Shown here: one piece after another, positions 17,389-26,713 of the stretch
How positions within the stretch are numbered: position 1 is the stretch's first letter
Layout: each line of letters starts with the position of its first letter
NCBI GenBank assembly: GCA_964498525.1
Contig: CAZCGU010000010.1
Span: 66,344-130,343, forward strand
DNA: 64,000 nt
Direction of reading: 5' to 3'
Source of the DNA: DTU098 sp964498525
GTDB lineage: Bacteria; Bacillota; Desulfotomaculia; Desulfotomaculales; Pelotomaculaceae
Translations under genes and position numbers: made by a program
Notes under the pieces: model-generated
Databases searched by the model: none
The model's input: the letters and a program-made list of their open reading frames with translations, nothing else
What the model was told of the DNA's origin: nothing

Positions 17389-17796
17389 TTATCTGATAAT
17401 CAGCACGGGACATGGCGCGTGCACGGTTACAGCGTTGCTGACGCTCCCCAGCAAGTACCCCTTGACTTCACTGAGCCCCCTGCTCCCAATAACTATCAAA
17501 TCATATTTACGCTTCCGGGCCTTTCTGCAAATGGAATCAGCAGTTTTACCGGTGTTAATCTTAATATCAATTGAGACTTCGAATTTGTCCAGATCCCCGG
17601 CAACCTTTTTTAACAGTTCACAGGCTTCGGCGCGGAACCTGTCAATCACCATGCCACGAACGTCCAGCGGCAGCACTGGAATAATATGAACAAAAGTTAC
17701 CGTTGCCCCAAACTTGGCCGCCAATTGTACACCTTGCGTGGCGGCAAGAATTGACTCCCTGGAACCATCTATTGGTATCAGTATCTTTTTATACAT
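17389..17796 (-). CDS. universal stress protein (UspA family), second copy
   Basis: 135 residues. It begins MYKKILIPIDGSRESILAA and ends with IVIGSRGLSEVKGYLLGSVS, a complete GxRGxxxxxxxLLGSVS ATP-binding motif. The ATG at 17796 has AGGGGAG 7 nt upstream; the longer reading to 17826 lacks this. It is clearly diverged from the copy at 16803, so the pair is an old duplication or two separate families side by side rather than a recent tandem repeat. Confidence 0.93.
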   Translation of the reverse strand: MYKKILIPIDGSRESILAATQGVQLAAKFGATVTFVHIIPVLPLDVRGMVIDRFRAEACELLKKVAGDLDKFEVSIDIKINTGKTADSICRKARKRKYDLIVIGSRGLSEVKGYLLGSVSNAVTVHAPCPVLIIR

Positions 17797-17904
17797 AAGG
17801 CAGCTCCCCTTACAAACCGGATCCACTCTCCCCCGCTAAAACCGCAGGGGAATTAAAAACTTAATAACTATTATAATAGAATGACTGCCCCAACTTAACC
17901 CGGC

Positions 17905-18336
17905 CTAGCAATAGTCCTTATTGATTAATCCTTCCTTTTCCATCTTTTCCATTATTTCCGCCTCAAAAGTTTTTAAAATATCATTCCAATGTATACCCGT
18001 TTGGGGAAGACGGTATAACTGATAAGCGTCTTCATTCCTTTTATAGACCTTCCTCTCTACTTCGGTTAAATCTTCATCTTTAAAAGGAACACTTGCATCG
18101 GGGACCTTTTCCCCCTCACCTTCGATTTTATCAAGGGGAATCCGGTGGTAAAAGCTCTCTCCGGTTTCTTCAATTAACATTTTATGGACTATTCTGCTTA
18201 GATCATAATTTTTGTATTTATCCGGCAGATTATCAATTTCCGGCTTCAAGTAGTAGTACGCCTTCTTTACCGGATCCTGTTCAATTCTAAAAGAAATCCT
18301 GTGACTATAGATTGCCATTCTAATTTCAAACTCCAT
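17905..18336 (-). CDS. hypothetical protein, 143 aa
   Basis: Not recognised. A soluble, charged 143-residue protein with no Cys cluster except a C-terminal Cys and no membrane segment. The start at 18336 is chosen for AGGGGGAA 6-7 nt upstream; the open frame extends to 18405 without a better site. The middle contains SRIVHKMLIEETGESFYHR and the C-terminal third looks helical. It lies downstream of another unknown gene (18491-19273), separated by 154 nt, and may share its transcript. Confidence 0.7.
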   Translation of the reverse strand: MEFEIRMAIYSHRISFRIEQDPVKKAYYYLKPEIDNLPDKYKNYDLSRIVHKMLIEETGESFYHRIPLDKIEGEGEKVPDASVPFKDEDLTEVERKVYKRNEDAYQLYRLPQTGIHWNDILKTFEAEIMEKMEKEGLINKDYC

Positions 18337-18490
18337 TGTGAATTCCCCCTGATGTTGATTCTTTGAAGAAGGTATCATTCCAGACACTATAAAAGTTATA
18401 AACAAATACAGGAACTTATGTTTTTGGGCTGGATTAAACCGGTATGGAATCTTTTACCGGCTGAACCTTAAAAAATGTTATGAGGGTGAA

Positions 18491-19273
18491 CTAGTGTTTT
18501 CCAGGCTTTTTAAAATCAAGGAGCTTCCCCATTCCTGGCGCTGTTTCAAAGCTTTCCGGGGAAATATGCTCTATCTCGGGGAAATATCCCTTTATCTGTT
18601 CCATTATAAACCTTGTAACCGCCAGTGTTTCCTTATCGCCATCCTCCCCGGCCAGGTTTAAGGCCAACCCGAAGAGCAGCATCTCGTCGTGGGAAAGGTT
18701 CAATTCATAATTATGCAAGGGTAAATCGTTAATTTTAGCCATAGCCATCAGGCAAACACCTGAAATCATGGCAAAGGATTCGCTCCCCAGCTGTTCTTTG
18801 CGAAACCCTTCATGGTTATTTTTAAGGACGTTGATTATCGCATTTAATAAGGTTTGTGTTTTTTCGGGTTGGACAGTCAATTTGAATAGATGCGAAAAAA
18901 CGTAGCTTTCATTGCCAGTCCTAAGGATCAACTCACCCCTGTTGCCGAGAAGGCAAATTAAGCGCCCGTCCTGAATCTCTATTTCAACCATTGAATCGTT
19001 AATAAAAAGCCCCGTCGCAAAACTGTTTCTTAACAAGCTCAAGAACATCTGGTCCTCATTATCTTCCTTTAAGTATTTCTGTTTGAAATAGCGGCTATAC
19101 TCGCCGGGATCATATTCTATCTCAATGTCCTCTAAAAAAATGATACTTGACTCCAGCAGTTGATCCTCATAATAATGTTCCAGCAAAATAAACTCGTCCA
19201 AATACTCTTCCAGAACCTCTATAACTCCATCCATATCAAAAACAATATGGTTGGTTACCAGCGAATAGTCCAA
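18491..19273 (-). CDS. hypothetical protein, 260 aa
   Basis: Not recognised. An acidic, soluble protein (many Glu/Asp, no signal peptide, no membrane helix). The first 130 residues look beta-rich (LLESSIIFLEDIEIEYDP, GRLICLLGNRGELILRTG) and the C-terminal half looks helical (LLNAIINVLKNNHEGFRKEQ). The start is a TTG with AAAGGGG 8 nt upstream. It is followed on the minus strand by another unknown gene at 17905. No family can be assigned. Confidence 0.7.
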   Translation of the reverse strand: MDYSLVTNHIVFDMDGVIEVLEEYLDEFILLEHYYEDQLLESSIIFLEDIEIEYDPGEYSRYFKQKYLKEDNEDQMFLSLLRNSFATGLFINDSMVEIEIQDGRLICLLGNRGELILRTGNESYVFSHLFKLTVQPEKTQTLLNAIINVLKNNHEGFRKEQLGSESFAMISGVCLMAMAKINDLPLHNYELNLSHDEMLLFGLALNLAGEDGDKETLAVTRFIMEQIKGYFPEIEHISPESFETAPGMGKLLDFKKPGKH

Positions 19274-19452
19274 TTTATGCCCCTTTCCGTACCGGCTTAC
19301 CTGTTTTAAGAGTAAAATACCATGTCGTCCAGCACTGGCGCCTGTTTAAAACACAGTCTCTCCTGTCAATAAATTAACACATTCAGGAGTAAAGGGCAAC
19401 TTTGATTTATTTATCGTCTTTATAGCCCAATACGGCCAATTTCCCGGCAATC

Positions 19453-19482
19453 ATAAAAGCAGCAGTAACAAAGTACTGCTGC
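19453..19482 (-). terminator. rho-independent terminator after glpX
   Basis: A perfect 9-bp stem GCAGCAGTA / TACTGCTGC with a 6-nt loop, followed on the minus strand by TTTTA, 18 nt past the glpX stop. Confidence 0.85.
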
Positions 19483-19499
19483 CCCATATGCCGCTTTGG

Positions 19500-20477
19500 C
19501 TAAGGCCGGGGTAATATTGAAGGATCCAGTTTTTTGGACAGGATATGAATTGCTCTGATAAAACGTACCGTCCCTGTTTTTGCCCGCATCACCACGGAAT
19601 GAGTTTCGGCTCTCTCTCCTCCGTATAAGCGGACGCCCCGCAGGAGTTCCCCGTCAGTTACCCCGGTAGCGGCAAAAATAGCGTCGTCTCCCTTAACCAG
19701 GTCATTCATAGTCAAAATGCGGCGGGGATCGGTGATACCCATATCCAGGCAGCGGTTGTATTCGTCCTCATCTTCCGGGTACAAGCGGGCCAGCATTTCT
19801 CCCCCCAGACACTTTAGAGCTGCCGCCGCAATGACCCCTTCGGGGGCCCCCCCTATTCCAGCGCAAATGTCAATACCCGTATCGTCAAAGGCTGTGGAAA
19901 TAGCCGAACTCACATCCCCGTCGCCTATAAGCCTAACCCTTGCCCCGGCTTTACGTACGTTCTCAATTAATTGTAAATGCCGGTCACGCTCCAGGATAAT
20001 TACGACGCAGTCCTGCACCCTCTTATTATTGGCTTCCGCAACTATTTTTAAAGTTTCTTCGATGGGGGCGTCCAGGTCGACCTTGCCCGCCGCCCGAGGT
20101 CCCACAGCCAGTTTTTCCATATACATATCCGGCGCATGCAGAAGGTTGCCTTTATCGGCGATGGCCACGACAGCCATTGCGTTTGGAAGACCCTTGGCCA
20201 GGATATTTGTTCCTTCCAGGGGATCTACGGCTACATCTACTTCAGGAAAGGGTGCGTGCCCCACCTTTTCCCCGATGTAGAGCATCGGAGCCTCATCCAT
20301 TTCACCTTCCCCGATAACAACCGTACCGTTAATGGATACTGTGTCAAACATCCTGCGCATGGCGTTTGTAGCTGCCCCGTCTGCTTCATTTTTCTGACCT
20401 CTGCCCATCCAGTAAGATGACGCCAGGGCCGCTACTTCCGTAACTCTGACTACTTCCATTGCCAGTTCCCTGTCCAT
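19500..20477 (-). CDS. glpX: fructose-1,6-bisphosphatase class II
   Basis: 325 residues of the GlpX family. GEGEMDEAPMLYIGEKVG near residue 57 and VDVAVDPLEGTNILAKGLPN near 80 give the metal-binding acidic residues (DPLEGT). GIGGAPEGVIAAAALKCLGG near 205 is the family signature, and TGVTDGELLRGV follows near 270. It dephosphorylates fructose-1,6-bisphosphate in gluconeogenesis, needed when growing on propionate. GGGAGAG lies upstream of the ATG and a terminator follows, so the gene appears monocistronic. A phosphofructokinase that runs the reverse step is at 31133. Confidence 0.96.
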   Translation of the reverse strand: MDRELAMEVVRVTEVAALASSYWMGRGQKNEADGAATNAMRRMFDTVSINGTVVIGEGEMDEAPMLYIGEKVGHAPFPEVDVAVDPLEGTNILAKGLPNAMAVVAIADKGNLLHAPDMYMEKLAVGPRAAGKVDLDAPIEETLKIVAEANNKRVQDCVVIILERDRHLQLIENVRKAGARVRLIGDGDVSSAISTAFDDTGIDICAGIGGAPEGVIAAAALKCLGGEMLARLYPEDEDEYNRCLDMGITDPRRILTMNDLVKGDDAIFAATGVTDGELLRGVRLYGGERAETHSVVMRAKTGTVRFIRAIHILSKKLDPSILPRP

Positions 20478-20596
20478 AAAATCACTCTCCCGGATAAAAA
20501 TTTATAGGAGTGCCTTAATAAAATAACAATTCTTATTCCCTAATTTAATCATATACCCCTGTTAACCAGTTGAACAGACTTAAAAAAGGAAAATTA

Positions 20597-20755
20597 ATGT
20601 CATTTTTTTTCGGTTACCCAATATGCAATTTCCAGGCCGGTACGGGTCACGATTCCGCTGATTTAGCATTCGGAGCGGAAGGCAATACATTTCCGGGCAA
20701 CATTGTTAATGATTCAGGGGGTTGCAGCGGGTTATTTTGTGTTAACAACGGGTAA
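20597..20755 (+). CDS. possible small Gly/Asn-rich protein, 52 aa
   Basis: An open frame of 52 codons starting MSFFFGYPICNFQAG and ending GGCSGLFCVNNG. AAAGGAAAA precedes the ATG by about 5 nt, and the composition (Gly, Asn, Asp, three Cys) is protein-like rather than random. It lies in an otherwise gene-free 314-nt gap just upstream of the MFS transporter. No family is recognised. It could be a small structural (for example spore-associated) protein or a chance frame. Confidence 0.35.
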   Translation: MSFFFGYPICNFQAGTGHDSADLAFGAEGNTFPGNIVNDSGGCSGLFCVNNG

Positions 20756-20791
20756 TTTAAGAAAAACCAGTTATAAAGGAAGGTGATTCAA

Positions 20792-22075
20792 ATGGCTGAA
20801 TATACTGCCTCCCAAAAACCCGTAAAAAATTTTTGGCTCGTGGTATCAGCCCTGGCTGGTGTTCCGTTTATTATGGTTTTAGGCAATTCTATGTTGATCC
20901 CGGTCCTGCCCGACATTCGCAACGCCCTGAATCTGACGCCCGTGCAGGTAAGCCTGTTAATTACACTTTTTTCGGTGCCGGCCGGTCTTATTATCCCGGT
21001 CGCCGGCTTTTTGTCCGACCGCTACGGCAGGAAAGTTGTTATTATACCGGGTCTGATTCTCTATGGTCTGGGGGGCGTTGTCGCCGCCGCCGCCGCCATC
21101 CTGATGGGTCAATTGGCCTTTCCCGGCATCCTTGCCGGCAGAATTCTTCAGGGCCTGGGGGCGGCGGGAACTGCACCCATTGCCATGGCTTTGTGCGGCG
21201 ACCTTTTTCGGGGGAAAGAGCGAAGTCGCTCCCTGGGTACAATTGAATCATCCAACGGCCTGGGTAAGGTTGTCAGCCCTATCCTTGGCGCCGCCATCGG
21301 TCTGATAACCTGGTATGCCGCCTTCATCTTTTTCCCGGTTATTGTAATCCCAATTGTCGTGGCCATGTGGCTCCTGGTTAAAGAACCCGGGTCAAACCAA
21401 TCCAAACAAAAGGTAACGGCTTATCTGAAATCATTCGCAAGGGTTTTTAAGGAAAAAAAAGGCCTGCTTCTGTCAGCTTACCTGGCCGGGGCAATTGCTC
21501 TCATGGTTCTTTTTGGAGTCTTATTCTATCTATCGGAATTTCTGGAGCAGCAACACGGTCTTTTTGGTATCCAAAAGGGGCTGGTCCTGGCCATTCCAGT
21601 CCTTTTTATGAGCGTAACCTCCTTTGCCACCGGCTTTATCATTAAGAAAAAAAAGTCCCTGATGCGGCTGCTGGTTATAACCGGACTGGGCGTCATGACT
21701 GCCTCACTTATCTTCCTGCCCCTGGCCACCAACGTAATTCTATATTTTGTAGCCATCTCCATTGTGGGGGTGGGTACAGGGCTGGTGCTGCCCTGCTTGA
21801 ATACCCTTGTAACCAGTTCAGCTTCAATTGAAGAACGCGGGCTGATTACTTCATTCTACGGCAGCGTAAGGTTTTTCGGTGTGGCCCTGGGTCCGCCCCT
21901 GTACGGGTTTTTAATGGCCAGGGGTATAGGACTGATGTTTTGGAGTTCCGCCGGGCTTTCCCTGCTGGGCGCCGTCCTTGCTTTCATATTTATCAAAGCC
22001 GGCAAATCACAGCAGCAGCGCGCCATGTTTGTTTTTGTCCCCAGTCCCGCCAGAAAGCCCGATAAAAGGGATTAG
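20792..22075 (+). CDS. MFS transporter, drug/metabolite efflux type
   Basis: 427 residues with about 12 hydrophobic segments. Motif A appears as GFLSDRYGRKVVIIPG near residue 73 and a motif-C-like RILQGLGAAGTAPIAMALCGD near 115-135, which puts it in the DHA1-type H+-antiporter group exporting drugs or small metabolites. The ATG at 20792 has AAAGGAAGGTGA just upstream; a GTG at 20783 overlaps that site and is less likely. Substrate unknown. No adjacent regulator gene, but a short frame (20597) precedes it. Confidence 0.88.
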   Translation: MAEYTASQKPVKNFWLVVSALAGVPFIMVLGNSMLIPVLPDIRNALNLTPVQVSLLITLFSVPAGLIIPVAGFLSDRYGRKVVIIPGLILYGLGGVVAAAAAILMGQLAFPGILAGRILQGLGAAGTAPIAMALCGDLFRGKERSRSLGTIESSNGLGKVVSPILGAAIGLITWYAAFIFFPVIVIPIVVAMWLLVKEPGSNQSKQKVTAYLKSFARVFKEKKGLLLSAYLAGAIALMVLFGVLFYLSEFLEQQHGLFGIQKGLVLAIPVLFMSVTSFATGFIIKKKKSLMRLLVITGLGVMTASLIFLPLATNVILYFVAISIVGVGTGLVLPCLNTLVTSSASIEERGLITSFYGSVRFFGVALGPPLYGFLMARGIGLMFWSSAGLSLLGAVLAFIFIKAGKSQQQRAMFVFVPSPARKPDKRD

Positions 22076-22306
22076 CCTAAAAAGCCTGAAAAAGGGAAAC
22101 GCCGCCGCAAAAAGCGGGGCACTCCCGTTAAGCAAATATGATCGATTTTGCCAACTGCCCCGGAAGGGGCGTTGCATGCGCGGTGAGGTCCCTGGTTAAA
22201 CAGGTAAGGACCGGTTTCGGAACGCTGCCGGCCAGAGTATCCCCCCCTCGCCGGACAAATTGCCGTGCCCGGAACCGGAGTTGGATGGCATAATATCCCC
22301 AAACTG

Positions 22307-22320
22307 TTTTACGCGTAAAA
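22307..22320. promoter_or_regulatory. 14-nt perfect palindrome
   Basis: TTTTACGCGTAAAA sits just past the stop of the minus-strand gene at 22325, in the gap after the MFS gene. It could be a weak terminator stem or a protein-binding site; no T-run beyond the palindrome itself. Confidence 0.3.
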
Positions 22321-22324
22321 AACA

Positions 22325-22909
22325 TTACTGCACTTTGTGAAGCTTCTCTTTCAGCTCCTTCAACACCTTTTCATAATGCATATTCAGCTGGCCGCGAATT
22401 TTAAACCACTCCTCCTGAAATCCCGGCTGAATCTCCGGATTAACCTTTAACTTTGTCCCGGACCTTTTTTCCACAAGCTTGACCTGGGCGTCGATTTTTT
22501 CCGAAAAATGTTCTTTAAACTGGCTGTAAGTCTGGGCCAGGGCCTTTTCGTAGTAAGTAAAAAGATGTTCCAGCTGGCCGAATAGCTCCTCCGTGGCTCT
22601 TTTATTTTTTTTAATTGCTAAAAGCCCCTCCATGGCTCTTATATTTACTTCCCGGGTGTCCTGATCAGCCGGCAGCATAATATTGTGCAGCATGGTTTTT
22701 TCAAAGCCGCCGGCAACGTAACCCCTGAGGGATTTGGGGTGCCTTTCCATTTCGGCCTTGAGGTTATACCCCCTGTCCTCTAAAAAAGCAGCCGCGGCTC
22801 GGTTGCCCGCGGGCTCATATTCCATCCTGTCAATTTCCCACCGGGGCATTTCTTTTCTCTTGCTGAAACGTTCCATGGCCATTTCGTAAGCGGACTTTAT
22901 TTTGTCCAT
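22325..22909 (-). CDS. hypothetical helical protein, 194 aa
   Basis: Not recognised. A highly charged, mainly alpha-helical protein (MDKIKSAYEMAMERFSKRKE at the N-terminus, EKVLKELKEKLHKV at the C-terminus) with likely coiled-coil segments. Middle segments AEMERHPKSLRGYVAGGFE and MLHNIMLPADQDTREVNIR look conserved and structured. It has GGGGGGATTG before the ATG. It lies alone on the minus strand between two plus-strand genes. Function cannot be assigned. Confidence 0.75.
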   Translation of the reverse strand: MDKIKSAYEMAMERFSKRKEMPRWEIDRMEYEPAGNRAAAAFLEDRGYNLKAEMERHPKSLRGYVAGGFEKTMLHNIMLPADQDTREVNIRAMEGLLAIKKNKRATEELFGQLEHLFTYYEKALAQTYSQFKEHFSEKIDAQVKLVEKRSGTKLKVNPEIQPGFQEEWFKIRGQLNMHYEKVLKELKEKLHKVQ

Positions 22910-23232
22910 TTTTTCAATCCCCCCAAAGTTGGCATTTAATAAACTGCCAGCACACCTTTTATTCCTATGTTATTATATCTTTTGCCACTTTCAAGGTCAA
23001 ATGACAATACCTTGGCCAGGTAGGTCCCCAATACCAGGAATTGCTTGGTATCACTTTTTTCTATTAAGGAACCCTGCTCCCTTGTTAGATTTTACACCCG
23101 CTTCCCAGGCAGCAAGCAACCTGTTTCCGTCAAATCCAATCGTTGCCCGGGAAGGTTTTCAACAGTCTTAAAAAGGATTAAATATTACCTTTGTAGAAAA
23201 CTTATGTAGTGCCCTAAAGGAGGGATACAGTA
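22910..23232. other. gene-free interval between divergent genes
   Basis: 323 nt between the starts of a minus-strand hypothetical gene and the plus-strand acyl-CoA ligase, so it should hold promoters for both. A small inverted repeat ATACCA/TGGTAT with an 8-nt loop is visible at 23032-23053. I could not assign a promoter confidently. Confidence 0.4.
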
Positions 23233-24690
23233 TTGAAAATTTCTGAATTACATTTAAAATATGCAGGGGAACCGCATCATACGGCTATTAAGTACAACCA
23301 GCAAAGTATAACCTATGGAGAATTGGAAAATCAGGTGGAGCATTACGCCAGGTTTATGGCCGGGCTTGGTCTGAAACCGGGAGACAGGGTTGCCATAGCC
23401 CTCCCAAATTGTCCTGAATTTATTTACAGCTACCTGGGCATTACCCGGACCGGTGGCGTTGCAGTTCCCTTGAACCTCCTCCAGTCACCCCGGGAGCTGG
23501 CTTTTATGCTGCAGGATTCGGGAGCACGTTTTCTTATATCCAGTGAGGCCATTGGGCGGCAATTTCAACAGTTACCCGGCCTTCCCTTGACCCCTGTAAT
23601 CCTGGACATAGCATGCCGGGAACAGATTTCAGCGGCCGGGCCTATTACTTATCCGGTGACCGAACCGGAAACGGTTTGTACCTTTCTTTATACTTCGGGC
23701 ACAATGGGCCAACCTAAAGCCGTGATGCTGACCCATGCCAATCTGGTTGCCAATGTTGCTGCCATGGATGTTGTTTCCGACTTTTGCCGGGACGACAATT
23801 TTTTGGCGGTTTTGCCCATGTTTCATAGTTTTGGCTGGGCTACCAGCGTTTTACTGCCCCTATATCTGGGCTGCAGCATTACCATTCTGGACAGGTTTAT
23901 GCCCAAAGAGGTTCTGCAAGTCCTGGCGGAGGAAAAGGTAACTGTATTTTGCGGTGTTCCCAGCATGTTCTCCCTGATGCTCAAGCTGCGGCGCACCCAG
24001 GCCTTTCCCCATTTAAAATATGCCTTCTCCGGGGGAGATTCCATTCCTCCGGAGCACCTCAGGGGGTTTGAAAAAAAATATAATATCCCCGTGATTGAAG
24101 GATACGGCCTTTCCGAAGCCTCCCCCCTGGTATCATTAAATCCCATCAAGGGACTGCGCAAGGTAAAATCCATCGGCATCCCCCTGCCCGGCGTTGAGGT
24201 TAGAATAATCAATGAAGAAAACCGGGACCTGCCCCCGGACGAGGTGGGGGAACTCCTGGTTAAAGGACCAAATATTATGAAGGGGTATTATAACAGGAGG
24301 GAGGAAACAGAGACCGCCTTAAGGGACGGCTGGCTGTACACCGGTGATTTGGGATACCGGGATCAAGAACACTACCTGTATCTGGTGGGCCGCAAAAAGG
24401 AATTGATTATTACAGCGGGGTTGAACGTTTTTCCCAAGGAAGTGGAAGAGGCGCTGGAGGAGTTCCCGGCTGTGGCAGAGGCAGCCGTGATCGGCGTTCC
24501 CCATCCAGTTAAAGGCGAGGTCATCAAAGCATATATCCGGCCAGAAGAAGGACAAAAACCTGACAGACAGGAACTCCTGCGTTTTTTAAGAAACCGTCTG
24601 GCAAACTACAAAATCCCGGAAACATTTGTGTTTACCGGTGATCTTCCCCGGGGCGCCAGCGGCAAGGTTTTAAAGCGACTGCTGAAGTAA
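23233..24690 (+). CDS. AMP-dependent acyl-CoA synthetase/ligase
   Basis: 485 residues of the ANL superfamily. The P-loop-like TFLYTSGTMGQPKAVMLTH lies near residue 156, GYGLSEASPLVSL near 290, the hinge YTGDLGYRDQEHYLYLVGRKKELI near 373-396, and the C-terminal acyl-AMP/thioester lysine in RGASGKVLKR. It activates a carboxylic acid to its CoA ester using ATP; the closest look is medium/long-chain fatty acyl-CoA ligase. The chain is slightly short for the family (usually 500-560). Start TTG has GGAGGGA upstream. Activation of propionate or another acid is possible but not shown by the sequence. Confidence 0.9.
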   Translation: MKISELHLKYAGEPHHTAIKYNQQSITYGELENQVEHYARFMAGLGLKPGDRVAIALPNCPEFIYSYLGITRTGGVAVPLNLLQSPRELAFMLQDSGARFLISSEAIGRQFQQLPGLPLTPVILDIACREQISAAGPITYPVTEPETVCTFLYTSGTMGQPKAVMLTHANLVANVAAMDVVSDFCRDDNFLAVLPMFHSFGWATSVLLPLYLGCSITILDRFMPKEVLQVLAEEKVTVFCGVPSMFSLMLKLRRTQAFPHLKYAFSGGDSIPPEHLRGFEKKYNIPVIEGYGLSEASPLVSLNPIKGLRKVKSIGIPLPGVEVRIINEENRDLPPDEVGELLVKGPNIMKGYYNRREETETALRDGWLYTGDLGYRDQEHYLYLVGRKKELIITAGLNVFPKEVEEALEEFPAVAEAAVIGVPHPVKGEVIKAYIRPEEGQKPDRQELLRFLRNRLANYKIPETFVFTGDLPRGASGKVLKRLLK

Positions 24691-24745
24691 GGGAAGGAAA
24701 CCCCGGCCCCGGCAACAACGGCACAAGGTTCCCGGCCCAGGTATA

Positions 24746-24776
24746 ATAACAGGCGCCCGTCCCTGTTATAGTTTTT
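24746..24776 (+). terminator. rho-independent terminator after acyl-CoA ligase
   Basis: ATAACAGG / CCTGTTAT perfect stem with an 8-nt loop, then AGTTTTTA. Confidence 0.75.
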
Positions 24777-24805
24777 AAGGTTTTGAAACTGCGTGTTTCC
24801 GGCAG

Positions 24806-26713
24806 TCAGGCGTGGGGCATATTGGCCAGGACGTGGCCGGAGTGGCTGCCCTTAATTCCCCCGAAGGTAAAACCCGGTAATTTGCCCCGGGGCGTATAAT
24901 AGGTGTGCAGCAGGTTCCTGGGCACTTCCCCCAGGGGGTGTCCCAGGAATTCCTCGTATAACCTCGATACATCCGGGTTTTCATGGGCTCGTCGCAGCGT
25001 TTTGGAAGCGTCAATCAACCCCAGAGCCTCGGCCCGGTTATGCCGGTAATCAAGGGATATTTCCTTGCGCTCCCTGCTTCCGTAAATAGGCTGCCCGCCC
25101 CCCCCCACACAACCCCCGGGGCAGGCCATAATCTCCACAAAATCAAAGGATTCCCCTGCCCTGAGCCGGTCCATAAGCACCCTGGCGTTGCCCGTGCCGT
25201 GGGCTATAGCTACCTTCACCTTGCGGTCTTTCAAAGTAACCACCGCTTCCTTCAGCCCGCTGAAACCGCGCAATTCTTCATAGTCGGGCAGTTCCGCTTC
25301 CTTTCCGGTGGTCAGGAAGCAGGCAGTCCTCACCGCCGCCTCCAGAACCCCCCCTGTGGAACCAAAAATAGCCCCTGCACCACTGGCGTTGCCCAGCGGG
25401 CTGTCGTACTCTTCTTCCGGCAAGTCGGGAAAAGAAATATCAGCCTGCCTGATCATCCGGGCCAACTCACGGGTTGTCAGGACCCAATCCACATCCTTGA
25501 ATTCCCCTGTCCCCATTTCCGGCCGGGCAGCCTCAAATTTCTTTGCCGTGCAGGGCATAATTGCCACAACCACGATTTTTTTCGGATCAAGACCCTCTTT
25601 TTGGGCAAAGTACGTTTTGGTCAGGGCTCCAAACATTTCATGGGGTGATTTGCAGGTTGACAGGTTTTCCAGGTATTCCGGGTAAAAATGTTCCGCAAAT
25701 TTGACCCAACCCGGACAGCAGGAGGTCAAGAGGGGAAGCTTACCTTTCCCTTCCAGCCGTTCCAGCAGTTCGTGGGCCTCTTCCATAATGGTAAGATCCG
25801 CTGTGAAATCAGTTGCAAAAACACGATCAAAACCAAGGCGCCGCAGGGCCGCTGCCAGTTTCCCCGTAACCACGGTACCCACCGGAAAGCCGAAATCTTC
25901 ACCCAGGGTGACCTGAATTGAAGGCGCTGTCTGAACAACCACGTATTTATCAGGGTCTTCCAGGGCTTCCCAGACGGAGTCTATACATTCCTTTTCCGTT
26001 AGAGAGCCGGTGGGGCAAGCTATTACGCACTGCCCGCAGGCTATGCAGGCCACCCTGGAGAGATCCTGACCAAAGGCGGGGGCGATTACCGTATCAAAAT
26101 TCCGGTTAAGGGCGGAATATACGTTGATTTCCTGCACTTTGCTGCAGATTGCCTCGCAGCGCCTGCACTTAATGCACTTATTGTAGTCCCGGACAATGTA
26201 CGGGTTTTTATTTTGCAACTTCAGGGGTTTCATTTCACCCGTATATTTTATATTCCGGATCCCCAGACTGTCCGCCACATTCTGCAGCTCGCAGTTCAGG
26301 TTCCGGATGCAGGTTGTGCACTCGCGGTGGTGGTCGGAAAGTAGCAGTTCCACCATTGTCTTGCGGACCCGCCGCACCCGGGGCGAAGTGGTGTGCACAA
26401 CCAGACCCGCCGTGGCGGGATAAACGCAGGAGGCCTGGAGCGTTCTTGCTCCCTTTATTTCAACCTCCACCAGGCAGACCCGGCAGGAGCCGGTTTCGTT
26501 AATATGCCGCAGATAACACAGACTGGGGATTTCAATCCCCGCCAGCCGCGCCGCCTCCAGCACACTCATGCCTTTGTCGGCTGTTACCTCTCTGCCGTCA
26601 ATGGTCAGTATTATTTTTTCTGCCTTTTTTTCCGGGTTATCAAAAAGTTGCCCGGTTTTCCGCACCACCGGCCCCGGCGTATATTCCTGCTTCCCCTCCA
26701 AGGTCTGCCACAT
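24806..26713 (-). CDS. hydA: [FeFe]-hydrogenase catalytic subunit (NADH-dependent trimeric type)
   Basis: About 635 residues. An N-terminal [2Fe-2S] domain (IPSLCYLRHINETGSCRVC) is followed by an HxxxCxxC site (HHRECTTC) and two [4Fe-4S] ferredoxin motifs (CIKCRRCEAIC, CIACGQCVIACP). The H-cluster carries all three signatures: L1 TSCCPGWVKF, L2 MPCTAKKFE and L3 EIMACPGGCVGGGGQP. It makes or consumes H2 and, with HydB and HydC, couples ferredoxin and NAD(H). The exact start is unsure: the 5' end overlaps hydB, whose stop is at 26640. An ATG at 26713 or a GTG at 26668 are possible; the family N-terminus fits a start near either. An upstream extension to 26866 lies within hydB and is not real. 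Confidence 0.93.
   Translation of the reverse strand: MWQTLEGKQEYTPGPVVRKTGQLFDNPEKKAEKIILTIDGREVTADKGMSVLEAARLAGIEIPSLCYLRHINETGSCRVCLVEVEIKGARTLQASCVYPATAGLVVHTTSPRVRRVRKTMVELLLSDHHRECTTCIRNLNCELQNVADSLGIRNIKYTGEMKPLKLQNKNPYIVRDYNKCIKCRRCEAICSKVQEINVYSALNRNFDTVIAPAFGQDLSRVACIACGQCVIACPTGSLTEKECIDSVWEALEDPDKYVVVQTAPSIQVTLGEDFGFPVGTVVTGKLAAALRRLGFDRVFATDFTADLTIMEEAHELLERLEGKGKLPLLTSCCPGWVKFAEHFYPEYLENLSTCKSPHEMFGALTKTYFAQKEGLDPKKIVVVAIMPCTAKKFEAARPEMGTGEFKDVDWVLTTRELARMIRQADISFPDLPEEEYDSPLGNASGAGAIFGSTGGVLEAAVRTACFLTTGKEAELPDYEELRGFSGLKEAVVTLKDRKVKVAIAHGTGNARVLMDRLRAGESFDFVEIMACPGGCVGGGGQPIYGSRERKEISLDYRHNRAEALGLIDASKTLRRAHENPDVSRLYEEFLGHPLGEVPRNLLHTYYTPRGKLPGFTFGGIKGSHSGHVLANMPHA

Noticed and set aside
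22902..23171. 89-residue plus-strand frame
   Set aside because: It begins inside the divergent gene, has no ribosome binding site, and its sequence looks random.
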